Notes: generated by a model from the sequence alone, not told the origin. Numbered from the stretch's first letter, positions 1-7,772 are shown. The stretch is 36,679 nt of DNA from a bacterium (GCA_021372615.1 JAJFUB010000122.1:1-36679), one strand, 5' to 3'. Numbers and translations are program-made.

Positions 1-2
1 GC

Positions 3-158
3 CGCGGTGTGCCGCCCCACCACCATGCCACAGGAGATCGCAGTCTCCTGACGCCCGAGACGGTGTGGAACCGCCTCGCCGACGTCATTGAGCACGAGGC
101 GGCTGTCGAGCGCGAACTCATCACAGCAGAAGCCATATTCGGCGACCTCGGCACCTGA
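3..158 (+). CDS. C-terminal end of an unidentified protein (partial)
   Basis: The frame is open from the window edge to a TGA at 156-158 and gives about 51 residues. The C-terminal half (TPETVWNRLADVIEHEAAVE and on to FGDLGT) looks like an amphipathic helix of a real protein tail, with high-GC codon use like the neighbours. The upstream part lies outside the window, so the family cannot be named. An enzyme tail is possible, but I saw no diagnostic motif. It lies 181 bp upstream of the cyclase gene on the same strand. Confidence 0.4.
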   Translation, partial: RGVPPHHHATGDRSLLTPETVWNRLADVIEHEAAVERELITAEAIFGDLGT

Positions 159-216
159 GAGGCCGCTCCCATGCCATCGAGGACGGTCCTGGCCATCGGC
201 ACCCGCCAGCCCGGAG

Positions 217-321
217 ATGGACCAGGCCTGCGCCAGGAGCCGCCTGCGCGGCGCCGAGTGCGGCGTGATGTACGCCGAGGCCTTCGTGGCCGTGCAGAAG
301 TGGACGCAGGAGATACTGTAG
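217..321 (+). CDS. possible small protein or gene remnant
   Basis: A 34-codon reading frame starts at ATG 217 and ends with TAG at 319-321, 18 bp before the cyclase start. The segment GAECGVMYAEAFVAVQKW looks protein-like, whereas the frame upstream of the ATG only shadows the previous gene. There is no well-spaced ribosome binding site. It may be a genuine small protein, or the tail of a decayed gene whose beginning was lost to a frameshift between 158 and 217. I do not recognise a family. Confidence 0.2.
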   Translation: MDQACARSRLRGAECGVMYAEAFVAVQKWTQEIL

Positions 322-339
322 TCGCCAGGGAGTGCAACC

Positions 340-990
340 ATGCGCATCATTGACCTGACCGGACCGATGTACCACGGCATGTGGACCTATGGCCCGCCCT
401 ATCCCCGCGTCGTTGTCGAGGAGATTCCCCAGCCCGAGTTCATCGAGTACCCCACGTACTCGTGGCGCTTCGAGCTGGGCGCGCAGACCGGGACGTACCT
501 GGAGACCTCGCTGCACATGTACCGCGAGGGCCCACGCCTCGTGGACATCCCCGTCGAGTCGCTCTTCATGATCCCCACGGCGGTCATCAAGGTGGACGTG
601 AAGCCGCTCACTCCGATCACCGTGGCGCAGCTTGAGGCCGCCGCGCCGGAGATCAATGAGGGCGAGACGATCCTCGTGGCCACCGGCTGGTCGGATGACC
701 ACTGGCACCACTCGGACATGGTCAGCGCCTGCCCACACTTCGAGGGCCCGGCGATGCACTGGATCCTGGACCACAAGCCCTCCATGATGGCCGGGGACAT
801 GCCCCGGTTTGATAGCTGGGACGATCCGCAGCACTTCTTCCAGCGCTTCTTTCAGATGGGCACGCTGCTGCTGGCGCCGCTGTTCGGCGTCCGGCAGATC
901 ACGGCCGCGCGCGGCAAGCTCGTGGCGCTGCCCATGAAGCTAGACGAGACGTGCGCGGCGCCGTGTCGGGTGCTGTTCATCGAGGAGTAG
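340..990 (+). CDS. cyclase/kynurenine formamidase family hydrolase with altered metal motif
   Basis: This 216-residue protein matches the cyclase family (PF04199: kynurenine formamidase, isatin hydrolase and relatives) in length and opening (MRIIDLTGPMYHGMWTYGPP). The family hydrolyses amide or cyclic bonds with a divalent metal held by an HxGTHxDxPxH motif. Here the equivalent stretch is residues 49-59, QTGTYLETSLH: G51, T52 and H59 remain, but the first two His are Gln and Tyr, Asp is Glu and Pro is Ser. Metal binding is therefore doubtful, and activity may be changed or lost. The start is ATG 340, with AGGGAG about 7 bp upstream. A REP-like array follows immediately after the TAG stop. The fold assignment is fairly safe; the substrate is unknown. 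Confidence 0.75.
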   Translation: MRIIDLTGPMYHGMWTYGPPYPRVVVEEIPQPEFIEYPTYSWRFELGAQTGTYLETSLHMYREGPRLVDIPVESLFMIPTAVIKVDVKPLTPITVAQLEAAAPEINEGETILVATGWSDDHWHHSDMVSACPHFEGPAMHWILDHKPSMMAGDMPRFDSWDDPQHFFQRFFQMGTLLLAPLFGVRQITAARGKLVALPMKLDETCAAPCRVLFIEE

Positions 991-1103
991 CCGTAGGAGC
1001 GCCAGCTTCCAGCTGGCAAGCCTCTGCCGTAGGAGCGCCAGCTTCCGGCTGGCAAGCCTTCGTCGCCGCCGTACGTGCCGGCTGGAAGCCGGCGCTCCTA
1101 CGG
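991..1103. repeat. REP-like hairpin cluster, family A (two direct copies, one inverted)
   Basis: Two direct copies begin CCGTAGGAGCGCCAGCTTCC, at 991 and 1027, and differ by one base in the palindrome. An inverted copy at 1075-1103 ends in GGCGCTCCTACGG. Each copy contains the near-palindrome CCAGCTTCC(A/G)GCTGG. The arrangement of short hairpins in inverted pairs between genes resembles REP/BIME elements. It fills the spacer between the cyclase and malic enzyme genes. Confidence 0.8.
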
Positions 1104-1135
1104 CCACCACACCGCCCTATGGAGGTGTCTACCAC

Positions 1136-2854
1136 ATGCCCCCCAATCACGCCGACGACTGCGCCATGTGCGGCAGCCCCGATCGCCCGCTGCCCACGAC
1201 GCTGCGCGGCTGGCAGTTGCTCACCAACCCGCGCCTGAACAAGGGGGCCGCCTTCAGCCCCAGGGAGCGCGACGACCTCGGCATCGAGGGGCTGCTGCCA
1301 CCGCATGTGGCCACCCTCGAGGAGCAACTGGACCGCGTGTACCAGAGCTTCCTCGAGTTTGAGGAGCCACTGGATCGCTACATCTACCTGCGCGCCCTGC
1401 AGGACCGCAACGAGACGCTCTTCCATGCGGCGCTGCTGGCCCACCTCGAGGAGTTCATGCCGATCATCTACACCCCGACGGTGGCTGAGGCCGTGCAGCA
1501 GTTCTCCCACATCTTCCGCGCCACCCGGGGCATCTACATCAGCCCCGACAACATTGATGAGATGGACGCGATCCTGACCAACGCCCCGTGCGACGATGTC
1601 GCCATCATCGTCGCCACCGACAACGAGGGCATTCTGGGCATCGGCGACCAGGGCGTCGGGGGCATGGGCATTCCCATCGGCAAGCTGGCCCTGTACACGG
1701 CCGCCGGCGGCATCTGCCCGGCGCGCTGTCTGCCGGTGTGCCTCGATGTGGGCACCGACAACCAGGCGCTGATTGACGACCCGCTCTACCTGGGCTACAG
1801 CGCCCCGCGCCTGCCCGACGAGGAGTACTACCCGTTCCTGGACAAGTTCGTCGCGGCCGTCAAGCGGCACTTCCCCGCGGCGATCCTGCAGTGGGAGGAC
1901 TTCAGTCGCGACCGCGCCTTCGAGGTCCTGCGCCGCTACGTGGACGAGCTGCCGTCCTTCAATGATGACATCCAGGGCACCGCGGCGATGGTCCATGCCG
2001 CGACGCTCGGGGCCATGAAGCTGATCGGGCAGGCGGTGCGGGACCAGGTCTTCGTGATCCTCGGAGCCGGAGCGGCCGGCACGGGCATCGCCCGCAAGAC
2101 CGCCGCCCTGCTCATGAGCGAGGGCCTCGACGAGGACACCGCGTGGAGCCGCATCTACGTGCTCGACAGCAAGGGCCTGGTGCTCAAGAACCGCCCCGGC
2201 CTCGATGAGTACAAGGTGCCGCTCGCCTGCGACCCCGAAGAGGTTACGACCTGGCAGCTCGAAGGCGACCGCATCGGCCTGTATGACGTCATCGTCAATG
2301 CCCGGCCAACGGTGCTCTACGGGCTGTCCGGCCACCGCGGAACCATCACGGAGCGCGACGTGCGGGCCATGGCCGCGCGATGCGACCGTCCCGTCATCTT
2401 CCCCATGTCCAACCCGACGGCCAATGCCGAGGCTGTGCCGTCCGATCTGTTGGCCTGGAGCGACGGCCGCGCCGTCATCGCCACCGGCAGTCCCTTCGCG
2501 CCGGTGGAGATGGGCGGGCAGACCTACCGCTTCTCACAGGCCAACAACGTCGCCGTCTTCCCCGGCGTGGGTCTTGGCGCGCTGTTCGCTCAGGCCGGGC
2601 TCGTGACCGCCGAGATGCTCTTCGCGGCCGGCGAGGCGCTCCATGCCATCACCGAGCCGTACGATTACGCCGAGGGGCTCATCCTGCCCCCGAACCGTGA
2701 CCTGCGCGAGATGTCGGCGCACGTCGCGGCGGCGGTCGCCACCAAGGCCTGGGAGCAGGGCGTGGCCCGCGCGCCGCAGCCCGAGGGCGACCTCAAGGAG
2801 TTGCTGCGCGAGGCGATGTATGTCCCGCGCTACCGGCCGCTCGTGGCCCAATGA
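1136..2854 (+). CDS. maeA: NAD(P)-dependent malic enzyme (large, MaeA type)
   Basis: Malic enzyme oxidatively decarboxylates L-malate to pyruvate and CO2, reducing NAD(P)+. At 572 residues this is the large, eukaryote/MaeA-type form, not the roughly 400-residue bacterial form. Visible signatures are catalytic Tyr112 in YTPTV, catalytic Lys183 in GIPIGKLALYTAAGG, metal ligands E254-D255 (WEDF) and D278 (FNDDIQGT), the nucleotide-binding LGAGAAGTGIA near residue 309, and the late MSNPT motif. The N-terminus carries a Cys pair (C9, C12). The start is ATG 1136 with GGAGGTG 9 bp upstream. The product pyruvate is the substrate of the PFOR encoded at 6837-10044. NAD versus NADP preference cannot be read reliably. 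Confidence 0.95.
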   Translation: MPPNHADDCAMCGSPDRPLPTTLRGWQLLTNPRLNKGAAFSPRERDDLGIEGLLPPHVATLEEQLDRVYQSFLEFEEPLDRYIYLRALQDRNETLFHAALLAHLEEFMPIIYTPTVAEAVQQFSHIFRATRGIYISPDNIDEMDAILTNAPCDDVAIIVATDNEGILGIGDQGVGGMGIPIGKLALYTAAGGICPARCLPVCLDVGTDNQALIDDPLYLGYSAPRLPDEEYYPFLDKFVAAVKRHFPAAILQWEDFSRDRAFEVLRRYVDELPSFNDDIQGTAAMVHAATLGAMKLIGQAVRDQVFVILGAGAAGTGIARKTAALLMSEGLDEDTAWSRIYVLDSKGLVLKNRPGLDEYKVPLACDPEEVTTWQLEGDRIGLYDVIVNARPTVLYGLSGHRGTITERDVRAMAARCDRPVIFPMSNPTANAEAVPSDLLAWSDGRAVIATGSPFAPVEMGGQTYRFSQANNVAVFPGVGLGALFAQAGLVTAEMLFAAGEALHAITEPYDYAEGLILPPNRDLREMSAHVAAAVATKAWEQGVARAPQPEGDLKELLREAMYVPRYRPLVAQ

Positions 2855-2897
2855 GCGTCCGGCCGGCCACCGGGTGGCGAGGTGAAGCTGAGCTGGG

Positions 2898-3013
2898 GTG
2901 GATGTCGAGGATGAAGGCACGGATGGCGAGGATGACGGCACGGACGCCCCTGTGCTGACCAACACCCCGTTCATCCTCCGCATCCTTGCCGTTATCCTCT
3001 CCATCCTCTCCAC
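2898..3013. repeat. inverted pair of GGATGGCGAGGATG-type short repeats
   Basis: The left arm (2898-2943) is built from GGATG and GAGGATG units separated by AAGGCAC and ACGGCAC. The right arm (2972-3013) is the same material inverted (CATCCTC, CATCCTTGCCG, CATCCTCTCCAC). Together they form an imperfect inverted repeat with a 28-bp centre that fills the spacer between malic enzyme and the phosphorylase. Its sequence is unlike the GTAGGAGCG-flanked hairpins elsewhere in the window. Confidence 0.6.
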
Positions 3014-3051
3014 ATCAGCGCCATCGCGCCACTATCCATCGGGAGAACCAC

Positions 3052-3816
3052 ATGACCATCGGTCTCATCACCGGCTCGGGGCTCGAGGACTTCGGCCTGG
3101 ACTCATGCGACACCGTCAGCGCCGGAACTGACTATGGGCGCGTCGAGCTCCAGCGCGGCAGCGCGGGCGAGCGCGAGATCGTGTTACTGCGCCGTCACGG
3201 CGCGGCCCACGACATCCCGCCCCACCGGATCAACTACCGCGCCAACCTCCGCGCGCTGCGCGAGGTCGGCTGTCGCCTGATTGTCGCCACCAACGCGGTC
3301 GGCTCCCTGCGCGCCACCATGGAGCCGGGGGACCTCGTGCTGCCCGACCAGTTCCTCGACATGACGAAGCTGCGCCCGACGACGTTCTTCGACGGTGAGG
3401 ACGGCGAGGTCCGCCATGTGGATGTGACCCACCCGTACTGCGAGCGCCTCCGGGCTCAGATACTCCCGATCCTGGAGCGCCACGACCTGCCTGGTCACCC
3501 CGCGGGAACGTACATCTGCACCGAGGGCCCACGCTTTGAGACCCCGGCCGAGATCCGCGCGTATGCCCAGTGGGGCGCCGACGTCGTCGGCATGACGGGC
3601 GTGCCCGAGGTCGTGCTGGCGCGGGAGCTGGGCATGTGCTATGTCACCGTCTGCCTCGTGACCAACTACGGGGCGGGCATCGGCTCCGGGCCGATCACTT
3701 CGGAGGAGATAGCCGACATCGCCGCCCGCCGGCGGACGGCCCTGGACAGCGCCCTGCGCGAGATAGCCCTGACGCTTCAGGACGACGACCACTGCGCCTG
3801 CCACCAGTGGTGGTAG
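3052..3816 (+). CDS. methylthioinosine/purine nucleoside phosphorylase (MTAP/PNP family)
   Basis: This 254-residue protein belongs to the trimeric purine nucleoside and methylthioadenosine phosphorylase family, which cleaves purine (methylthio)nucleosides with phosphate. Signatures are GSGLEDF (9-15), RRHG...PPHRINYRANLRAL (48-69), TNAVGSL (80-86), GPRFETPAE (159-167), WGADVVGMTGVPE (174-186) and VTNYGAGI (203-210). Where adenine-specific MTAPs have Asp in the base pocket, this protein has N205, and MTG replaces MTT, so a 6-oxopurine or methylthioinosine substrate is likelier (inference). The C-terminus is odd: CACHQWW. The start is ATG 3052, with GGGAG 8 bp upstream; an in-frame ATG at 2986 lies inside the repeat and is unlikely. 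It probably acts in purine or methylthio salvage. Confidence 0.85.
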   Translation: MTIGLITGSGLEDFGLDSCDTVSAGTDYGRVELQRGSAGEREIVLLRRHGAAHDIPPHRINYRANLRALREVGCRLIVATNAVGSLRATMEPGDLVLPDQFLDMTKLRPTTFFDGEDGEVRHVDVTHPYCERLRAQILPILERHDLPGHPAGTYICTEGPRFETPAEIRAYAQWGADVVGMTGVPEVVLARELGMCYVTVCLVTNYGAGIGSGPITSEEIADIAARRRTALDSALREIALTLQDDDHCACHQWW

Positions 3817-3899
3817 CGCGTGGGCGGGTGTGTCCCCACACCCGCAGGCCGGTGCCATTCCTGATTGCGCGCGTGAGGACACGCGCGCCCACGCGACAC
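3817..3899. repeat. REP-like inverted pair, family C
   Basis: The left arm at 3817-3848 contains GCGTGGGCGGGTGTGTCCCC followed by its own complement CACACCCGC. The right arm at 3867-3899 is GCGCGCGTGAGGACACGCGC followed by GCCCACGCG. The arms are inverted relative to one another and each can fold alone. The same GCGTGGGCG...GTGTCC...ACGCGC design recurs at 9080-9156 and 12782-12879. Confidence 0.75.
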
Positions 3900-3953
3900 A
3901 GATAGCCGCCATGCCGCGCTCTGCCCATTCACCACCCATCTACGGAGCCAGCC

Positions 3954-4742
3954 TTGTCCGCTCTTCCCCACCTCTCAGCCTACCTGTTCGACCTGGACGG
4001 CACGGTGTACCTGGGCGAGCGGGCGATCCCCGGCGCGCCCGAGGCCATCGCCCGACTGCGGGCCCGCGGGGCAGGGGTGATGTATGTCACGAACAAGCCC
4101 CTGTACCCGCCGGAGGAGTATGCCGCCAAGCTCACGCGGCTGGGCCTGCCGACCGTGCCCGAGGAGGTGATCACCTCGGCGAACGTGCTGGCGGATCATG
4201 TGGCGCAGGAGCACGTCGGGGCCTCGGTGCTGGTGATCGGGGAGCAGGCCGTGCGCGACGAGATCGCGCGGGCGGGAGCGCGCCTGGCGGACGACTGGCG
4301 CAAGGCGGAGGTCCTGGTGGCCTCGTGGGATCGCGACCTGACATACGCCAAGCTCGACGCGGCGCTGCAGGCGCTCCTGCACGGCGCCACGTACCTGGCG
4401 ACGAACCCCGATGCGGTCTGCCCGGTGGGGCCGGGGGAGTTCGTGCCGGACTGCGGGGCGCTGCTGGCGGCGCTGCAGGCCATGACGGGTCGCGATCCCG
4501 ATTTCCTGGCCGGCAAGCCCGGCCCGAGGCTGGCGCTCGGGGCGCTACGACGGCTCGGCGTCGCGCCAGAGGACGCCGCCCTCGTCGGCGACCGCCTCTC
4601 TACCGACATCACGTGCGGCAACCGGGCGGGCCTGGTAACGATTGCGGTGCTCACCGGCGAGGCAACGACAGAGGCCATCGCGGCAGCGGAGGGGGACGCG
4701 AGGCCGGACTACGTGATCGGGAGCGTGGCGGAACTGGCCTGA
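3954..4742 (+). CDS. HAD-IIA family phosphatase (NagD/phosphoglycolate phosphatase-like)
   Basis: This 262-residue HAD hydrolase has the C2-cap (HAD-IIA) layout of NagD, AraL and phosphoglycolate phosphatases. Motif I is FDLDGTVYLGE with nucleophile D13 and acid/base D15. Motif II is T46-N47-K48-P49 (TNKP). The conserved Lys is K188 in AGKPGP. Motif IV is VGDRLSTDI with D213 and D218. It should dephosphorylate small phosphometabolites in the cytoplasm; the exact substrate is not predictable. The start appears to be TTG 3954, with GGAG about 7 bp upstream, because no ATG or GTG in frame precedes motif I closely enough. A strong palindrome follows the stop. Confidence 0.85.
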   Translation: MSALPHLSAYLFDLDGTVYLGERAIPGAPEAIARLRARGAGVMYVTNKPLYPPEEYAAKLTRLGLPTVPEEVITSANVLADHVAQEHVGASVLVIGEQAVRDEIARAGARLADDWRKAEVLVASWDRDLTYAKLDAALQALLHGATYLATNPDAVCPVGPGEFVPDCGALLAALQAMTGRDPDFLAGKPGPRLALGALRRLGVAPEDAALVGDRLSTDITCGNRAGLVTIAVLTGEATTEAIAAAEGDARPDYVIGSVAELA

Positions 4743-4766
4743 CGACCACGGCGCCTGGATGGCGAG

Positions 4767-4795
4767 CGCGGGACAGGCAACATGCCTGTCCCGCG
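4767..4795. terminator. 13-bp palindrome after the HAD gene, terminator-like
   Basis: A perfect 13-bp stem (CGCGGGACAGGCA, 4767-4779) has a 3-base loop and the complementary arm at 4783-4795. It lies 24 bp after the HAD stop codon. No T-run follows, so it is either a Rho-assisted or hairpin-only terminator or another dispersed palindromic repeat. Confidence 0.5.
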
Positions 4796-4867
4796 TGCGT
4801 TCTGAAGGGCCTCACTCTCGCTGCACCTGGAGCCCTCGCACGAACGACTGACGTACGTCTACGCATG

Positions 4868-4881
4868 TGCAAACGGGTACA
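4868..4881. promoter_or_regulatory. LacI/CcpA-family-like operator
   Basis: TGCAAACGGGTACA matches the LacI/GalR-family core TGnAAnCGnTTnCA at nine of ten defined positions. Flanking bases extend the dyad (ATGTG on the left, CACAT on the right). It lies 8 bp upstream of a TTGACT -35-like element, a position suited to a regulator controlling the pseudopilin transcript. No regulator gene is in the window. Confidence 0.4.
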
Positions 4882-4889
4882 CATACGCA

Positions 4890-4919
4890 TTGACTGAGGA
4901 ACCGGCCTCCTGCTAACCT
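4890..4919 (+). promoter_or_regulatory. candidate sigma-70 promoter for the pseudopilin pair
   Basis: TTGACT at 4890-4895, an 18-bp spacer, then TAACCT at 4914-4919 preceded by TG at 4911-4912 (extended -10). The -35 is near consensus and the -10 is weak. It is the best plus-strand promoter seen between the HAD gene and the first pseudopilin, but it is 315 bp from the ATG. Confidence 0.35.
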
Positions 4920-5233
4920 GCGGCTCGTCTGCTACGCCACAACGAGGTGGGACGATGCGGCGCCATTTGTCGGCCGTGCTGGGTGTCGTTGTGTCGCGCG
5001 CAGTTCGTGCCATGCTTCAGCCGTGCGCTGCTCCTCAGGCAGCGCGACCACCCCAACCGTCTCATCTCCCACTGCCTCCCTGACGCGCTGTCGCGGCGCC
5101 CTGACTGTCTCTCTCCCGGGGCGTCTCGCGCCAATGTGCTCACCACCCCAACCCGCGCACCGGCCTTGTCGCAGCCGGTATGCCGTCTCCACGCACGCCT
5201 ACACTTCTGCTGTCAGCAAGAAAGGCCACAGAC

Positions 5234-5950
5234 ATGAAAGCCAGAGGTTTCACGTTGATTGAACTGTTGGTGGTGATCGCGATCATCGCGATCCTGGCCG
5301 CGATCCTCTTCCCCGTGTTCGCCAAGGCCCGGGAGAAGGCCAGGCAGAGCAACTGCTTGAGCAACGTCAAACAGATCGTCCTCGCGGCGACACAGTACGT
5401 TCAGGATTACGACGAGGTCTACCCGTGCAACTACATGAGCGCGGCGTTCGTCAGCGGGGCGCCAGGCGGCAAGGAGTGGTACTACATCAAGTGGTACGAC
5501 GTCATCCAACCCTACACCAAGAACGTCAACGTGTTCTACTGCCCGTCCTATCGCGGCGCCCAGGACGGCTGGGACGACTCCTACGTGACTCGCTCCGGCG
5601 TGTCGCTGGACCGCCTCGGCTACGGCTGGAATGTCGGCTCGTGGACGACGTGGAACGCAGTCGGCGACTGGGGCGGCATGGGTGACCATGTGGCCGCCGG
5701 TTCCACGATCTGGACAGTGGTGTCGCTGGCCGACGTTCCCGTGCCGTCCGAGACGGTTCTCGTGGGCGAACTGGCCGACAGCCGCATCACTTTCCTCGCT
5801 GAGCCCTACTGGGCATCGGGCGAGTGGGACTACTGCGGCACACCGCACAACCAGGGCGCCAACTTCGGCTTCGTAGATGGTCACGCGAAGTGGCTGAAGA
5901 CTGCCTCGCTCTCGGGCAAACCCAAGTACTTCACCCGCTGGGAGGACTAG
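5234..5950 (+). CDS. DUF1559-type pseudopilin (prepilin N-methylation motif), first copy
   Basis: This 238-residue protein starts [14 protein letters not shown], a type IV prepilin cleavage and N-methylation site. Peptidase would cut after G5, leaving Phe at the mature N-terminus with Glu at mature position 5. A hydrophobic helix follows ([17 protein letters not shown]), then [10 protein letters not shown] and a DUF1559-like C-terminal domain with the late FVDGHAKWL motif. Such proteins are abundant in Armatimonadota and Planctomycetes; they are exported by a type II secretion/type IV pilus-like machine, and most are uncharacterised. The start is ATG 5234; an in-frame ATG at 5180 would put 18 residues ahead of the cleavage site. 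It is followed 78 bp later by a second copy, probably co-transcribed. Confidence 0.9.
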   Translation: MKARGFTLIELLVVIAIIAILAAILFPVFAKAREKARQSNCLSNVKQIVLAATQYVQDYDEVYPCNYMSAAFVSGAPGGKEWYYIKWYDVIQPYTKNVNVFYCPSYRGAQDGWDDSYVTRSGVSLDRLGYGWNVGSWTTWNAVGDWGGMGDHVAAGSTIWTVVSLADVPVPSETVLVGELADSRITFLAEPYWASGEWDYCGTPHNQGANFGFVDGHAKWLKTASLSGKPKYFTRWED

Positions 5951-6028
5951 GTGACCAGTTGCCGATCGCGACCCGTTCGCGCGCGTTGCGTCGCAGAGCC
6001 GTCACACAGCACACTCGCGAGGTATGAG

Positions 6029-6730
6029 ATGAAGGCTCGAGGCTTCACGCTGATTGAACTGTTGGTGGTGATCGCGATCATCGCGATCCTGGCCGCAATC
6101 CTCTTCCCCGTGTTCGCCAAGGCCCGGGAGAAGGCGAGGCAGACAACATGCGCCAGCAACCTCAAGCAGATTGGGGTCGCTCTTCTCAGTTACGCCCAGG
6201 ACTATGACGAGTGCTGGCCCTTCCACGACCAGCCGGTGCCGCCGAACACCTGGCAGCCCTGGACGCTCCTCATCACCCCCTATGTGAAGAACACGGGTAT
6301 CTTCGTCTGCCCCAACATGGCCCGGGCCATGGACGGCTGTATCAACATCTCGGGCGACCCCGCCACCGTCTATCCCTACTCGTACGCCCTGAACTACAAC
6401 TGTACGGTTGGCGCTGCCGGCGGCAACAGCGGGAGAGCCATGGGGGCCTTCGAGTACCCCTCGGAGACGTTGCTCGTGGGCGAGGCTGGCCGCCAGAACG
6501 CGAACAACCCGCCGTACGGCGCGACCTGGGGCGACCAGTACGCGATGAACTGGTACTTCTGCGCCGCCTGGTGGCCCCAGATGTACAACTCCCCACACAA
6601 CCAACTCGCCAACCTCCTGTGCATGGACGGTCATGTCAAGGCCGTGCGGATCAAGTGCTACGCGCAATCACCGACGCACGACAGGAGCTACGGCGAGATC
6701 GGTGGCGGCATCTACCACTGGAAGCTGTAA
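6029..6730 (+). CDS. DUF1559-type pseudopilin, second copy
   Basis: This 233-residue paralogue of the preceding gene has the same [12 protein letters not shown] processing site, membrane helix, [10 protein letters not shown] extension and late MDGHVKAV version of the DUF1559 tail motif. The C-terminal domain shares little with the first copy beyond the DYDE segment, scattered aromatic positions and the overall plan ([27 protein letters not shown]). By contrast, the DNA encoding the first 35 residues is almost identical between copies. The start is ATG 6029 with GAGG about 7 bp upstream; an ATG at 6024 is out of frame. It faces the por operon tail to tail across a shared hairpin. Likely a minor pseudopilin or surface-displayed ligand-binding protein (inference). 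Confidence 0.9.
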   Translation: MKARGFTLIELLVVIAIIAILAAILFPVFAKAREKARQTTCASNLKQIGVALLSYAQDYDECWPFHDQPVPPNTWQPWTLLITPYVKNTGIFVCPNMARAMDGCINISGDPATVYPYSYALNYNCTVGAAGGNSGRAMGAFEYPSETLLVGEAGRQNANNPPYGATWGDQYAMNWYFCAAWWPQMYNSPHNQLANLLCMDGHVKAVRIKCYAQSPTHDRSYGEIGGGIYHWKL

Positions 6731-6763
6731 GTTCGCCCCCCTGGCCGTCTTCGGCAAGCAGAC

Positions 6764-6792
6764 GACCCCGCCTCGATCACCGAGGCGGGGTC
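6764..6792. terminator. hairpin between converging pseudopilin and por transcripts
   Basis: GACCCCGCCTCG (6764-6775), a five-base loop and the exact complement (6781-6792) make a 12-bp GC-rich stem. It lies 33 bp after the second pseudopilin stop and 44 bp after the porB stop, so it can serve both strands. Neither side has a good T-run. Confidence 0.6.
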
Positions 6793-6836
6793 AGTTGACT
6801 GCGTAGGGAGAGCAGGCGGGGCGGCGGATCGGCCAG

Positions 6837-7772
6837 TTACGCCTCGCCGCACTTCTGCTTGAGCAGCTCCCACTTGGTGTCTACGTACTCCTGCATCTTG
6901 GCGCGGACGGCCTCGCCCTCGGCGCCCTTGAACAGATGCTTGAAGCGGCCCTGCTTCTTGAGGTACTCGTCAATGGGCAGCTTCTCCTTGGGCTTGTAGG
7001 TGAGCTTCCACACACCGTTCTCGACCTCGTACAGCGGCCAGACGCAGCAGTCGGCGGCGAGCTGCGCGAGGTTGACGCTCTCGGAGGCGTCGGCGATCCA
7101 GCCCAGCGGGCAGGGGGTCAGGACGTTGATGAAGGCCGGCCCGCCGCACTCGAAGGCCTTCTCAGCCTTGGCCGTCAGGTCGCGCCAGCGGCCGGAGATG
7201 CTCTGGGCCACGTACGGGATGTCATGGGCCGCCATGATCGCGGTCAGGTCCTTCTGGAAAGCCTTCTTGCCCGGGGAGTGCGAGCCGGACGGGCTCGTGG
7301 TCGTGTGCGCGCCATAGGGGCTCGCGCTGGACCGTTGCACACCCGTGTTCATGTAGGCCTCGTTGTTGAGGCACACATACAGGAACTGGTGGCCGCGCTC
7401 GGCCGCGCCGGAAAGCGCCTGCAGGCCGATGTCGTACGTCCCGCCGTCGCCAGCGAAGGCCACGAAGCGGTAGTCGGCATCGGCCGGGATGTTCCCCTGG
7501 GCCTTCTGGGACACGTACATGGCCTCGATGCCCGAGACGGTGGCCGCCGCGTTCTCGAAGGCGATGTGCATCCAGGGCACAGCCCACGCGGTGTAGGGCA
7601 TGATGGTCGTGGAGACCTCGAAGCAGCCGGTGGCATTGGCCACGACGACGGGCTTGTCGGTCGCCATCAGCACCTGCCGGGCGGCGGTGGGCTCGCCACA
7701 GCCGGGGCAGAGGCGGTGGCCGCCGGTCAACCGGGTCGGCACCTGCGCATATTGCTTAAGGTTCTTAGGCAT
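6837..7772 (-). CDS. porB: pyruvate (2-oxoacid):ferredoxin oxidoreductase, beta (TPP) subunit
   Basis: This 311-residue thiamine-pyrophosphate subunit of the archaeal/anaerobe-type four-subunit PFOR oxidatively decarboxylates pyruvate to acetyl-CoA and CO2 and passes electrons to ferredoxin. CPGCGE supplies C22 and C25, and C50 and C221 complete the expected four ligands of the proximal [4Fe-4S] cluster. The TPP motif runs from GDGG (108-111) to LNNEAYMNTG (135-144). It is the last gene of the operon porC-porD-porA-porB. The start is ATG with GGAGG 6-7 bp upstream. A REP-like pair separates it from porA. The oxoacid could be pyruvate or a related acid; pyruvate is favoured by residue pattern and the nearby malic enzyme. 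Confidence 0.9.
   Translation of the reverse strand: MPKNLKQYAQVPTRLTGGHRLCPGCGEPTAARQVLMATDKPVVVANATGCFEVSTTIMPYTAWAVPWMHIAFENAAATVSGIEAMYVSQKAQGNIPADADYRFVAFAGDGGTYDIGLQALSGAAERGHQFLYVCLNNEAYMNTGVQRSSASPYGAHTTTSPSGSHSPGKKAFQKDLTAIMAAHDIPYVAQSISGRWRDLTAKAEKAFECGGPAFINVLTPCPLGWIADASESVNLAQLAADCCVWPLYEVENGVWKLTYKPKEKLPIDEYLKKQGRFKHLFKGAEGEAVRAKMQEYVDTKWELLKQKCGEA

Larger units (their letters stand above)
4796..5233. other. non-coding region upstream of the pseudopilin genes
   Basis: About 440 bp without a convincing gene on either strand; the open frames here lack motifs and ribosome binding sites. It contains a LacI/CcpA-like palindrome near 4868-4881 and a promoter-like pair at 4890-4919, listed separately. 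If that promoter is used, the pseudopilin mRNA would have a leader of about 300 nt. I found no recognisable riboswitch in it. Confidence 0.5.

Noticed and set aside
991-1103. CRISPR array
   Set aside because: The repeats are few, near-palindromic and in mixed orientation, with no regular unique spacers and no cas genes. The REP-like explanation fits better.
977-2335. 452-codon open frame on the minus strand
   Set aside because: It is antisense to the malic enzyme, whose catalytic motifs are intact. The translated sequence is Gly/Arg/Val-rich without motifs, as expected of a high-GC shadow frame.
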